DNA of 33,701 nucleotides from CAYPHJ01 sp964410485. Its GTDB lineage: Bacteria; Desulfobacterota; Binatia; UBA9968. Positions within the stretch are counted from its first letter, which is position 1. The number at the start of each line of letters is the position of its first letter. Positions 25,175 through 32,905 of this stretch are shown here, in pieces. Position numbers and translations under genes: made by a program. The notes under the pieces were generated by a model, which did not search any database, was not told the origin of the DNA, and saw nothing but the letters and a program-made list of their open reading frames with translations. The stretch is taken from contig CAYPHJ010000046.1 of the NCBI GenBank assembly GCA_964410485.1, forward strand, positions 1 through 33,701, given 5' to 3'.

Positions 25175-25177
25175 AGC

Positions 25178-26476
25178 GTGACGCCTGAGACGATCGGCTT
25201 GATAGGTATTCTGGCGATGCTTGCCCTGCTCGCGTTGCGTGTGCCGGTGGGTATCGCTATGATTGTCGTCTCGGTAATCGGTTATGGTTATATAGTCCGC
25301 CCGGCCGCCGCGCTCGCCCGCTTGGGCTCCGATCCGTTCGCTACCGTGACCAGCTACGCCTTCAGCGTCATTCCTCTTTTTATTTTGATGGGGCTTTTTC
25401 TCGCCAATGCCAAACTCGGCAGCGATCTTTTTGCCTTCGTGAACGCGCTCTTGGGCCGCTGCCGCGGGGGCATGGCCATGGCGACCATTGGCGCCAGTGC
25501 CTTGTTTTCTTCGGTTTGCGGCTCGTCGATCGCAACGGCATCCACCATGGCCAGTGTGTCGGTCCCGGAGATGCGTAAATACCATTACGACGAGGGGCTT
25601 GCTGCCGGCGCCGCTGCGGCGGGAGGCACGCTGGGAATTCTCATCCCGCCAAGCGCCGCTCTGGTTCTCTACGGCATCCTGACCGAGGAGGCCATAGGGA
25701 GATTGCTCATCGCTGGATTTTTGCCAGGCGCTATGACTGCGGCAATCCTGATGTTTGCGGCGCACCTCGTGGCCCGCTTCAGGCCCGATATAGCGCCGGT
25801 CGCCCTTGCCGAGCAGCGCCCCGCAATCTGGCCGGCCTTCAAAAAAACCTGGGCGGTCCCAACTATCTTTGGCATCAGCATCGGCGGCATCTACGGCGGC
25901 ATTTTCACGCCGACAGAGGCAGGCGCCATGGGAGCCTTCCTGTCGCTCCTTTTTTCGGTTGCAACAGGCCGGCTATCCTGGCTCTCTTTTTGGGCGGCCC
26001 TGCGTCAAACCGCGCGCTTCACGGCAGTCATATTCCTGATCGTGGTCGGCGGGAAGATGTTCGGCTTTTTTTTAACGATCACGCGAATTCCACTTACGCT
26101 CACCAACTTTGTTGCTTCGCTGGATGTGGCGCCGTTTATCGTCATCTTCGTTTTGTTTGCTCTTTATTTCGTCATGGGCGCTTTGATGGACGAGATCGCC
26201 ATTCTGGTGATCATGACGCCGATTGTTTATCCTCTCGTCATTAAGTTGGGCTATGACGGCGTCTGGTTCGGTGTGCTGACCATCATGATGCTCCTTACAG
26301 GCCTGCTCACGCCGCCGGTTGGCCTTTTGAGCTTCATAGTGAGCGGCATCACGCAGGTACCCCTGGGCAAAGTTTACGTTGGAGTCACGCCGTTCTGGAT
26401 TGCGCTGATCGTGGCGATCTCGCTCGTGATTATTTTTCCGGAGATCGTGCTGTTGCTGCCGAGAATGATGAGATAA
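25178..26476 (+). CDS. dctM: TRAP transporter large permease (DctM family)
   Basis: The 432-residue membrane protein has the DctM pattern: RVPVGIAMIVVSVIGYG near the N-terminus, then SVIPLFILMGLFLANAKLGS, and SALFSSVCGSSIATASTMAS with the conserved SSGS-like loop. AAGGTLGILIPPSAALVLYG and GIYGGIFTPTEAGAMGAFLS follow, and LTPPVGLLSFIVSG near the end. About eleven to twelve helices drive Na+-dependent uptake of the acid bound by DctP. The start is GTG 25178, 3 bp after dctQ. The next gap (97 bp) is filled with GACCGA repeat words before the CoA ligase gene. Confidence 0.95.
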   Translation: MTPETIGLIGILAMLALLALRVPVGIAMIVVSVIGYGYIVRPAAALARLGSDPFATVTSYAFSVIPLFILMGLFLANAKLGSDLFAFVNALLGRCRGGMAMATIGASALFSSVCGSSIATASTMASVSVPEMRKYHYDEGLAAGAAAAGGTLGILIPPSAALVLYGILTEEAIGRLLIAGFLPGAMTAAILMFAAHLVARFRPDIAPVALAEQRPAIWPAFKKTWAVPTIFGISIGGIYGGIFTPTEAGAMGAFLSLLFSVATGRLSWLSFWAALRQTARFTAVIFLIVVGGKMFGFFLTITRIPLTLTNFVASLDVAPFIVIFVLFALYFVMGALMDEIAILVIMTPIVYPLVIKLGYDGVWFGVLTIMMLLTGLLTPPVGLLSFIVSGITQVPLGKVYVGVTPFWIALIVAISLVIIFPEIVLLLPRMMR

Positions 26477-26480
26477 TCGA

Positions 26481-26547
26481 GAGGACCGATGACCGACGAC
26501 CGAGGACCGTTGAAGAAGCACCGGGGACGCCGACGGTCGGTTCTTAG
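26481..26547. repeat. GACCGAN tandem words between dctM and the CoA ligase
   Basis: GACCGAT, GACCGAC, GACCGAG and GACCG follow each other at 26484-26509 with a 7-bp period. This 26-bp block matches the reverse complement of 23409-23434 at 25 of 26 positions. Related G/C words continue to about 26547. Confidence 0.85.
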
Positions 26548-26573
26548 AAGTGACGCGTTGAACGCCTTGCACA

Positions 26574-27845
26574 ATGGTTATGCTCTTCAGTAGCCGGGCA
26601 GCGATCGAGCAGAATCAGTTAGAGAAGCTACGGCGGATGCTGGACGTTGTTCTTTCAAGCAACGGCTTCTACCGGCGAAAACTAGGTGCGCGCTGCGTTT
26701 TGTCCTCGCTCGCAGACTTTAGCAAACTCCCCGTCACAACCAAAAGCGAGTTGGTTCAGGATCAACTCGAAAAACCTCCATTTGGAGGCAATCTAACATT
26801 CCCGATGGAACGCTACATACGCGTTCACCAGACCTCCGGCACGACGGGGAGGCCGATGTACTGGCTGGATACCGAGGAGTCTTGGGAGTGGTGGGCTGGG
26901 TGTTGGAAGACCGTTTTTCAGGCTGCCGGTCTCGGACCTGGTGAGCGTATCTATTTTGCTTTTTCGTTTGGTCCGTTCGTCGGTTTTTGGGCCGGATGGG
27001 AGGGCGCCCGCAAGCTCGGCGCCATGGCCATTTCCGGCGGCAGTCAATCGACCGCGCAGCGGCTCAAAAGTATGATCGAGCAGCGCGCTACCGTGTTGGT
27101 GTCGACTCCAACCTATGCGCTCCATATGGCATCGGAGGCGCGGAAGGCCGCAATCGATCTTGCAAGAGACTCCTCTATCAGAGTCACCATCCATGCCGGA
27201 GAGCCAGGGGCGAGCATTCCAAGTACCAAGAAGATCATCGAAGAATCGTGGGGCGCAAGGTGTTTTGACCATGCGGGCGCCACCGAAGCGGGGGCTTTTG
27301 GGTTTGGCTGCGAGAGCCAAGCGACCGCGCTGCACGTGAATGAAGACGAGTTCATTGCCGAAGTCATCGATCCGCAAACTGGGGAAAAAGTCAAAGAGGG
27401 GGACAGGGGAGAGCTGGTGATTACCAACCTGGGCCGGTACGGTAGCCCTGTGATCCGCTACCGTACCGGTGATTGGGTTGTGCCGAACTACGAGACATGC
27501 CCGTGCGGCAGATCTTTCTTGCGCTTTGAGGGTGGAGTCTTGGGGCGCGTGGATGATATGATCATTGTTCGTGGGGTCAATATCTTCCCCGGCGCCATCG
27601 AGAACGTGGTGCGTGAGTTTCCGGAAGTCGAAGAGTTTCGCGTGGAGGTTTTCACAGAAGCGGAGATGAAAGAAATCAAACTTCTGGTCGAGCCACGTGC
27701 CGATTCAGGTTTGGCGCCTGACCTGGAAGAGAAAATCATCCAGTGCATGCGACAACGTGTCGGGCTGCGGCCCCAAGTCGAGGTGGTCCAGCCGGGAACG
27801 TTGCCGCGGTTCGAGTTGAAGGCAAAAAGGGTGGTCATGAGATGA
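26574..27845 (+). CDS. phenylacetate-CoA ligase (PaaK)-like AMP-forming aryl-CoA ligase
   Basis: The 423-residue protein has PaaK-family size and order. ATP-binding P-loop: TSGTTGRP (87-94). FDHAGATEAGAFGF is the equivalent of the aromatic/TE motif, RYRTGDW the later AMP-site motif, and GRVDDMIIVRGVNIFPGAIE the hinge to the C-terminal domain. CPCGRSFLRF holds the cysteine pair typical of PaaK. It activates an aryl or arylacetic acid with ATP and CoA. In place, it links the TRAP transporter to the molybdenum hydroxylase subunits that follow, so an aryl-CoA product is the natural inference. ATG 26574 and ATG 26580 are both possible starts; no clear Shine-Dalgarno sequence separates them. Confidence 0.9.
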   Translation: MVMLFSSRAAIEQNQLEKLRRMLDVVLSSNGFYRRKLGARCVLSSLADFSKLPVTTKSELVQDQLEKPPFGGNLTFPMERYIRVHQTSGTTGRPMYWLDTEESWEWWAGCWKTVFQAAGLGPGERIYFAFSFGPFVGFWAGWEGARKLGAMAISGGSQSTAQRLKSMIEQRATVLVSTPTYALHMASEARKAAIDLARDSSIRVTIHAGEPGASIPSTKKIIEESWGARCFDHAGATEAGAFGFGCESQATALHVNEDEFIAEVIDPQTGEKVKEGDRGELVITNLGRYGSPVIRYRTGDWVVPNYETCPCGRSFLRFEGGVLGRVDDMIIVRGVNIFPGAIENVVREFPEVEEFRVEVFTEAEMKEIKLLVEPRADSGLAPDLEEKIIQCMRQRVGLRPQVEVVQPGTLPRFELKAKRVVMR

Positions 27846-27855
27846 CGCCGTTTGC

Positions 27856-27886
27856 GAGTCTCGCGTCTCGGGTCTCGCGTTTCAAG
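27856..27886. repeat. GTCTCGC/GTCTCGG tandem words
   Basis: GTCTCGC, GTCTCGG, GTCTCGC and GTTTC follow in a 7-bp period between the CoA ligase and the iron-sulfur subunit. Confidence 0.75.
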
Positions 27887-27930
27887 ACCACGATTCAAGG
27901 CAGCATGCCCTGAGCCGCATGTGAAAATCG

Positions 27931-28458
27931 ATGGAAAAAAGGCCTAGATATAAAGCGCGCGTGCAAACGGGTAAGCAGCTTTTGTGTCTACGTGTAAATG
28001 GCGAAACCAGAGAAGTCGCGGCCGAAATCAGCAAGACCTTGTTAGAAGTCCTGCGCGAGGACATGGATTTGACGGGCACCAAACACGGTTGTGAGCTGGG
28101 CGAGTGCGGCACTTGCGCGGTTCTTGTCAACGGCGAGCCGGTGTTGTCGTGCCTGATGTTGGGCATTGAGGCGGAGGGCCTGGAGATCATGACCGTTGAG
28201 GGAATGATGCGCGATGGCGCGCCGCATCCGCTGCAAAAAGCATTTGCCGAGATCGGTGCCACGCAATGCGGCTATTGCATTCCCGGAATCCTGCTGACGG
28301 CAAAATCGTTGCTCGACAAGAATTCCAACCCGAGCCGGGACGAGATACGCCAAGCGTTGTCGGGAAATCTGTGCCGCTGCACGGGCTATACAAAAATCAT
28401 CGAAGGGGTCGAGTTGGCCGCGGCAGAAATCGCGAAGCGTGAGGTGAATTCGCACTGA
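27931..28458 (+). CDS. [2Fe-2S] subunit of a molybdenum hydroxylase (HcrC / CoxS-like)
   Basis: The 175-residue protein carries the two-cluster pattern of xanthine-oxidase-family small subunits. The plant-ferredoxin cluster uses Cys54, Cys59, Cys62 and Cys74 (CELGECGTCAVLVNG). The second uses Cys113, Cys116, Cys148 and Cys150 (CGYCIPG, CRCTGY). It passes electrons between the molybdenum and flavin subunits encoded next. The first 15 residues are slightly longer than in many homologues. ATG 27931 has a poor Shine-Dalgarno sequence. The 127-bp gap to the large subunit holds an inverted repeat. Confidence 0.93.
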   Translation: MEKRPRYKARVQTGKQLLCLRVNGETREVAAEISKTLLEVLREDMDLTGTKHGCELGECGTCAVLVNGEPVLSCLMLGIEAEGLEIMTVEGMMRDGAPHPLQKAFAEIGATQCGYCIPGILLTAKSLLDKNSNPSRDEIRQALSGNLCRCTGYTKIIEGVELAAAEIAKREVNSH

Positions 28459-28463
28459 AAAGG

Positions 28464-28557
28464 CAACCGCAAAGAACGCAAAGAACACAAGAGGCACTCC
28501 CCTGGGGCCCGTTCGCGCCCGACAAAAATCTTTGCGATCTTTGTGTTCTCTGCGGTT
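28464..28557. repeat. inverted pair of CGCAAAG/CACAAAG words
   Basis: The arms at 28464-28493 (starting AACCGCAAAGAACGC) and 28528-28557 (ending TTCTCTGCGGTT) are imperfect inverted copies of about 30 bp around a 34-bp centre. They are built from the same word family as 3480-3556 and could fold in the operon transcript. Confidence 0.75.
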
Positions 28558-28585
28558 AGCTCGACGGTGTTCGTAGAGAGCTTTC

Positions 28586-30961
28586 ATGGAGAAGAAGAGG
28601 TTTTCAGTAATCGGCAAGCCTTTGCCGAAAATCGATGCCATGGCCAAGTGCGTTGGAGAGACACTCTACGCCGATGACGTGAATCTGCCGCGCACGATTT
28701 ACGCGAAGCTGCTTCGGAGCCCGCATCCGCACGCCCGCATCCGCGCCATTCATACCGAGCGCGCGGTGCAACTCGACGGCGTTTTCGCCGTGATCACGGG
28801 GAACGATTTACCGGAAAAGTTCGGCATCATGCCGTCGACTCAAGATGAAGAAGCGCTGGCGATCGACAAGGTGCGCTATGCGGGAGATCCGCTTGCCGCC
28901 GTGGCGGCCGCATCCGAGAGCCTGGCGGAAAAGGCGCTGAGCTATATCGATGTGGAATACGAAGTGCTGAAACCAATTCTTTCAATTGAAGAGGCGCTTG
29001 CGTCAACTGAAGAGAGCGAGCGCATCCATCTTTGGAACCGGCGCGCGAATGTTCAGAAAGTGGTGTCCCTGGAGTTTGGGCAGGTGGATCGTGCCTTTGC
29101 TGAGTCGGATCATGTCGTCGAGGGCACTTTTTTTTATCAGGGAAACACCCATCTGCCGATGGAGCAGTATAGCGCCGTAGGTTTCTATGGTCCCGACGAT
29201 AAGCTCACGCTCTGGTCGTCGACGCAAACACCTCACTATGTCCACCGGGCGCTCGCCAAGGTGCTTGGACTGCCGGCCAGCCGCATCCGGGTGATCGCGA
29301 CACCGGTGGGAGGCGGGTTCGGCGGCAAGAGCGACCCTTTTTCCCATGAGATTTGCGTCGCCAAGCTTTCGATGATTACCCGGAGGCCGGTGAAAATCAC
29401 ATTATCGCGCGAAGAGTCCTTCTACGTGCATCGAGGCCGCCATCCGGTCAAAATGTGGGCGAAGACCGGCATCACAAAGGACGGCACGATCCAGGCAATG
29501 CATTACAAGACTTTTCTCGATGGCGGCGGCTACAGCAGCTATGGCTTGGCCACCGTCTACTATACCGGCGCGCTTCAGACCGTTACCTACAAGGTACCTG
29601 CGTACAAGTTCGAAGGAGTGCGTGTCTTCACGAACAAACCAGCTTGCGGTCCTAAGCGAGGCCACGGAACGCCGCAGCCGCGATTTGCATTGGAGATTCA
29701 GCTCGACGAAATTGCCGAGAAGCTCGGCGTGGATCCTGTCGATTTGCGGCTCAAGCAATTGGTCGAGCCCAATAGCGTGACGGTCAATGGGCTGCGCGTC
29801 AGTACCACCGGATTGCGCGAATGCATCGAGCGGGTGGCGGAGCGGGCAGAGTGGAAGAAAAAATTTCGCAAGCTTCCCTTCGGTCGCGGTGTCGGGTTCG
29901 CGGCTAGCTCGTACATCAGCGGCGCCGGATTGCCGATCTACTGGAACGACATGCCGCATTCGGGGGTGCAGATCAAGCTCGACCGAAGCGGGGGAATTAC
30001 CGTCTTCTGCGGTTCCATCGATATCGGACAAGGTTCGGATTCGATTCTGGCGTATGCAGTCGCCGAGGAATTCGGCGTTGATCTCGCTGACATTCGGGTC
30101 GTGACGGCTGATACGGATCTTACACCGGTCGATCTCGGCAGCTACTCGAGTCGAGTGACCGTCATGACGGGCAACGCGGCAATCCAGGCTTGCTGCAAAC
30201 TCAAAGCCCTCCTCCTCGAGGTGGCAAGCGAAGCATTGGAGGTTCCCGCCGATGACCTGGAGTTCGCGTCCGGGCGGGTTCGGAGCGCGAGCCTGCCGCA
30301 GCGTGGCATGGTGTTCGCCGAGTGCGTGCGCAAAGCGGAAGCAAAGTTCGGCACACTGGGAGCGACAGGAAGCTACAAGCCGCCACGCCATCCCGCCGAT
30401 TTTAAAGGTTCCGGGGTGGGTCCAACGCCGGCGTATAGCTACAGTGCTGCCGTTGTGGAGCTGCGTTGCGATACTGAGACGGGCGAAATCAAGATCGACA
30501 AAGTGTGGATTGCCCATGACTGCGGCCGAGCCTTCAATCCGCTTTTAGTCGAAGGCCAAACCGAAGGGAGTGTCTACATGGCGCTAGGGGAGGCTTTGAT
30601 GGAGGAGCAGATTTTCCGCAAGAACGGGCTGCATAAGATCCCGTCCATTTTAGAATACAAGAGCCCAACAACGCTCGAGACGCCAGCGATCGAAACCATA
30701 TTAGTGGAGACCAATGACCCGGAGGGACCCTTTGGCGCCAAGGAAGCGGGACAAGGCCCGCTTTTACCGGTCGTGCCGGCGCTTGCCAATGCCGTCTACG
30801 ATGCAATTGGAGTGCGGATTCATGAAATTCCGATCACGCCGGACAAAATTTTGCGCGCTTTTGAAGGCAGGCTGAAGCCCGTGACGGTGCCAGAGTTCGA
30901 ATTTCCTCCGCCGCTAACGTGGCAGCCCGGCCAAGGCGTAGAAGTGACGCAAAAGAGTTGA
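28586..30961 (+). CDS. molybdopterin-binding subunit of a molybdenum hydroxylase (HcrA-like)
   Basis: The 791-residue protein is the large subunit of the xanthine-oxidase family, similar in length to 4-hydroxybenzoyl-CoA reductase alpha. PVGGGFGGKSD (240-250) is the first Mo-cofactor loop and KRGHGTPQPRF (357-367) the second. GSIDIGQGSDSILAYAVAEE (around 480) is the cofactor-binding Q-loop. The catalytic glutamate is Glu720 in GAKEAGQGP. Electrons would move to or from the [2Fe-2S] and FAD subunits. Together with its FAD partner, which has the HcrB-type extra cysteines, it is best read as an aryl-CoA dehydroxylase-type enzyme; a true 4-hydroxybenzoyl-CoA substrate is inferred only. ATG 28586 starts the conserved KRFSVIGKPLPKIDA region. 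No frameshift was seen. Confidence 0.92.
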   Translation: MEKKRFSVIGKPLPKIDAMAKCVGETLYADDVNLPRTIYAKLLRSPHPHARIRAIHTERAVQLDGVFAVITGNDLPEKFGIMPSTQDEEALAIDKVRYAGDPLAAVAAASESLAEKALSYIDVEYEVLKPILSIEEALASTEESERIHLWNRRANVQKVVSLEFGQVDRAFAESDHVVEGTFFYQGNTHLPMEQYSAVGFYGPDDKLTLWSSTQTPHYVHRALAKVLGLPASRIRVIATPVGGGFGGKSDPFSHEICVAKLSMITRRPVKITLSREESFYVHRGRHPVKMWAKTGITKDGTIQAMHYKTFLDGGGYSSYGLATVYYTGALQTVTYKVPAYKFEGVRVFTNKPACGPKRGHGTPQPRFALEIQLDEIAEKLGVDPVDLRLKQLVEPNSVTVNGLRVSTTGLRECIERVAERAEWKKKFRKLPFGRGVGFAASSYISGAGLPIYWNDMPHSGVQIKLDRSGGITVFCGSIDIGQGSDSILAYAVAEEFGVDLADIRVVTADTDLTPVDLGSYSSRVTVMTGNAAIQACCKLKALLLEVASEALEVPADDLEFASGRVRSASLPQRGMVFAECVRKAEAKFGTLGATGSYKPPRHPADFKGSGVGPTPAYSYSAAVVELRCDTETGEIKIDKVWIAHDCGRAFNPLLVEGQTEGSVYMALGEALMEEQIFRKNGLHKIPSILEYKSPTTLETPAIETILVETNDPEGPFGAKEAGQGPLLPVVPALANAVYDAIGVRIHEIPITPDKILRAFEGRLKPVTVPEFEFPPPLTWQPGQGVEVTQKS

Positions 30962-30976
30962 GAGATGGCAGATAGC

Positions 30977-30998
30977 ATACGCCATAAGCCATAAGCCA
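30977..30998. repeat. CCATAAG tandem words running into the next start codon
   Basis: CCATAAG, CCATAAG and CCA follow with a 7-bp period and abut ATG 30999. No Shine-Dalgarno sequence remains between them and the start. Confidence 0.65.
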
Positions 30999-32003
30999 AT
31001 GTTGCGATTACCTGAGTTCAATTACATCCGACCGCGCACGTTGAAAGAAGCCGTCAAGGTGCTAGCGAACCTCGGCGCTGAAGCCATGATCGTCGCGGGC
31101 GGCACAGATGTTTACCCCAAGATGAAGCGCGGCCAATTTACGCCGCGGCACCTGGTGTCGCTAAGAACGCTCCCCGAGCTCAAGGGAATTCGCGAACTAA
31201 AGGATGGGCTGTGGATCGGCGCAGGTGAAAGCTTAATGGCGGTTCAAAACCATGCGGGCATCGCCAGGCATTTTCCAGCGCTGGCTCATGCGGCGGAATC
31301 GGTATCTACCCCACAGCTCCGCAACATGGGAACGATCGGCGGCAACGTCCTTGTCGACACACGATGCAATTATTATGACCAGACTTTTTTCTGGCGCCAG
31401 GCGGTCGGCTTTTGCATGAAAAAGGATGGCCAAATCTGTCTGGTGGCTCCGGGGAGCTCAAAGTGCTTGGCAGTTGCCTCCTCGGATACCGCACCGGTGC
31501 TCGTGAGCTTGGGAGCAAAAGCTATCCTGATGAGCGGGCGAGGCGAGCGGCGGATCAAACTCGAAGATCTCTACCGCGACGATGGAATCGACTACTCTAC
31601 AAAAGCCGGAGACGAGGTGCTCAAGGGATTGCTCGTGCCGCGGGAAGCCTTGAAACGGCGCAATGTCTATTTGAAGTTGCGACGTCGCGGTTCGTTTGAC
31701 TTTCCGATTTTGGGAGTGGCGGCTTCGGTGGAGATGGATGAGAGAGGAGAATGCCGCGGTTCGAGCGTCGTGTTGACGGCGGTTGGATCGGCGCCAAAAG
31801 TAGTTCCTGAAGCCACGACCTTGCTTCAGGGTCAGACCGTAACCGAAGAATTGATCGAGAGCGTTGCCGACGCGGCGGCCAAGATCTCACATCCGCTGGA
31901 TAATACCGATTTGGACTATTGGTACCGAAAGCGCATGGCCAGGGTCTTTACGCGAAGAGCGGTGGCGCAAGTGGCAGGCTTTGCGGAGCGGCGTACTGGG
32001 TAA
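30999..32003 (+). CDS. FAD subunit of a molybdenum hydroxylase with extra [4Fe-4S] cysteines (HcrB-like)
   Basis: The 334-residue protein has the FAD-binding landmarks VAGGTDVYP (32-40) and TIGGNVLVDTRCNY (112-125). Between the FAD site and the conserved SSDTAPVLVSLGA lies an insertion with Cys123, Cys139, Cys147 and Cys156 (TRCNYYDQ, GFCMKK, QICLVAP, SKCLAV). From memory, Thauera HcrB ligates a [4Fe-4S] cluster through cysteines at 122, 138, 146 and 155, the same spacing shifted by one. This insertion separates 4-hydroxybenzoyl-CoA reductases from ordinary CoxM/XdhB proteins. It is the third gene in the order small, large, FAD. The 5' gap is a CCATAAG repeat without a ribosome-binding site. 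Its stop codon (TAA, 32001-32003) falls within the next repeat, so the extreme C-terminus may have been altered. Confidence 0.92.
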   Translation: MLRLPEFNYIRPRTLKEAVKVLANLGAEAMIVAGGTDVYPKMKRGQFTPRHLVSLRTLPELKGIRELKDGLWIGAGESLMAVQNHAGIARHFPALAHAAESVSTPQLRNMGTIGGNVLVDTRCNYYDQTFFWRQAVGFCMKKDGQICLVAPGSSKCLAVASSDTAPVLVSLGAKAILMSGRGERRIKLEDLYRDDGIDYSTKAGDEVLKGLLVPREALKRRNVYLKLRRRGSFDFPILGVAASVEMDERGECRGSSVVLTAVGSAPKVVPEATTLLQGQTVTEELIESVADAAAKISHPLDNTDLDYWYRKRMARVFTRRAVAQVAGFAERRTG

Positions 32004-32060
32004 TGGAGTGATGCTTTGTGGACCCAATACTCCAGTCCTCCAATACTCCATCGCTCCAGT
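31994..32060. repeat. ACTCCA words in inverted arrangement, containing a gene stop codon
   Basis: The right part (32023-32060) repeats ATACTCCA/GTCCTCCA with an 8-bp period. The left part (31994-32013) is an inverted, shorter copy and contains the TAA that ends the HcrB-like gene. The right edge adjoins the truncated glutathione peroxidase. Confidence 0.75.
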
Positions 32061-32064
32061 CTGA

Positions 32065-32509
32065 GAGGATGAGCCGGTTTCGCTATGCCAGTTCCGCGGC
32101 AAGGTGCTTTTGATCGTCAACACAGCGAGCGAATGTGGCTACACGCCGCAGTATGACGGTTTGGAAAAGTTGCATCGTCGCTATGGCGAGAAAGGGTTCG
32201 CGGTCCTGGGCTTTCCGGCGAACGACTTCGGTGGCCAAGAGCCCGGATCGAACCAGGAGATCGCGCAGTTCTGCCGCGTGAACTACGGCATCACCTTCCC
32301 GATTTTCGCAAAGACATCCGTCGTTGGTGCAAACGCAAACCCGCTTTTTCGCGAACTGGCCGCCAGGACAGGTAAGCCGCCACGCTGGAACTTTCACAAA
32401 TATCTCCTCGACCGGGCGGGAAAGCCGGCAGCCGTCTTCGAAAGCGCCGTCGAGCCCCGAAGACCGCCGGGTGACTACCCAGATAGAAGAACTGCTTGTT
32501 GGCCGTTGA
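32065..32509 (+). pseudogene. glutathione peroxidase remnant: 5' end lost, frameshift near the 3' end
   Basis: The open frame begins at 32065, right after the ACTCCA repeat, and joins the family in mid-domain at EPVSLCQFRGKVLLIVNTAS. The usual first ten to fifteen residues and a start codon are missing; the only in-frame start is GTG 32104, inside a core strand. Active-site elements are intact: the peroxidatic Cys in ASECGYTPQY, Gln in FGGQEPG, and Trp/Asn in WNFHKYL. Near 32455-32458 a run of four Cs shifts the frame. With three Cs the C-terminus would continue VEPEDRRVTTQIEELLVGR and stop at 32507-32509, as in the family. As read it instead continues to 32601 with unrelated sequence. Either a decaying gene or a base-calling error in the C run. 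Confidence 0.8.
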
Positions 32510-32590
32510 AATCGCTCGTTTCGTGCCGAAAAACTTTGCCCGCGCGCGCGCAGACGCTGAACACCCTTACCTTATCGAACGTTGTCGCAA

Positions 32591-32704
32591 TGTCATTCTG
32601 AGGAGTGCAGTGACGAAGAATCTGCTGTTTCTGGTCGAAAGCGCGGAGAAAAGCAGATTTTCACGCAGTCTACCCTGACCTTCGTCGAACAGTTCAGGAT
32701 GACA
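32591..32704. repeat. palindromic MITE-like element with TGTCATTCTGA ends
   Basis: TGTCATTCTGA (32591-32601) and TCAGGATGACA (32694-32704) are terminal inverted repeats (10 of 11). AATCTGCT (32619-32626) and AGCAGATT (32652-32659) form a nested inverted pair, and GACGAAG/CTTCGTC a third. There is no coding capacity in its 114 bp. It lies in the 32510-32905 gap, whose remainder holds no gene. Confidence 0.7.
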
Positions 32705-32905
32705 CTATCGGGCAAATGGCTATTCCGACACAGTCTTTTATCAGGAGGAACAGGAGGTAAGTGTGAGGGTAAGCAACACACGAAGGATTTGAATCCAACG
32801 GGGAGACGCGGTTGATTTTAGGCGAGTTTTGGGTAGAGATTCGTGTGAAGCTCCGGCGGGGTGGCTGGAGCGAAGCCAATCTCGACAGTCACTCGGGAGG
32901 AAACG

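Noticed and set aside
29402..30517. 371-codon minus-strand open frame inside the HcrA-like gene
   Set aside because: The plus strand here encodes conserved molybdenum-enzyme motifs; the minus frame shows no domain and reflects high GC at third positions.
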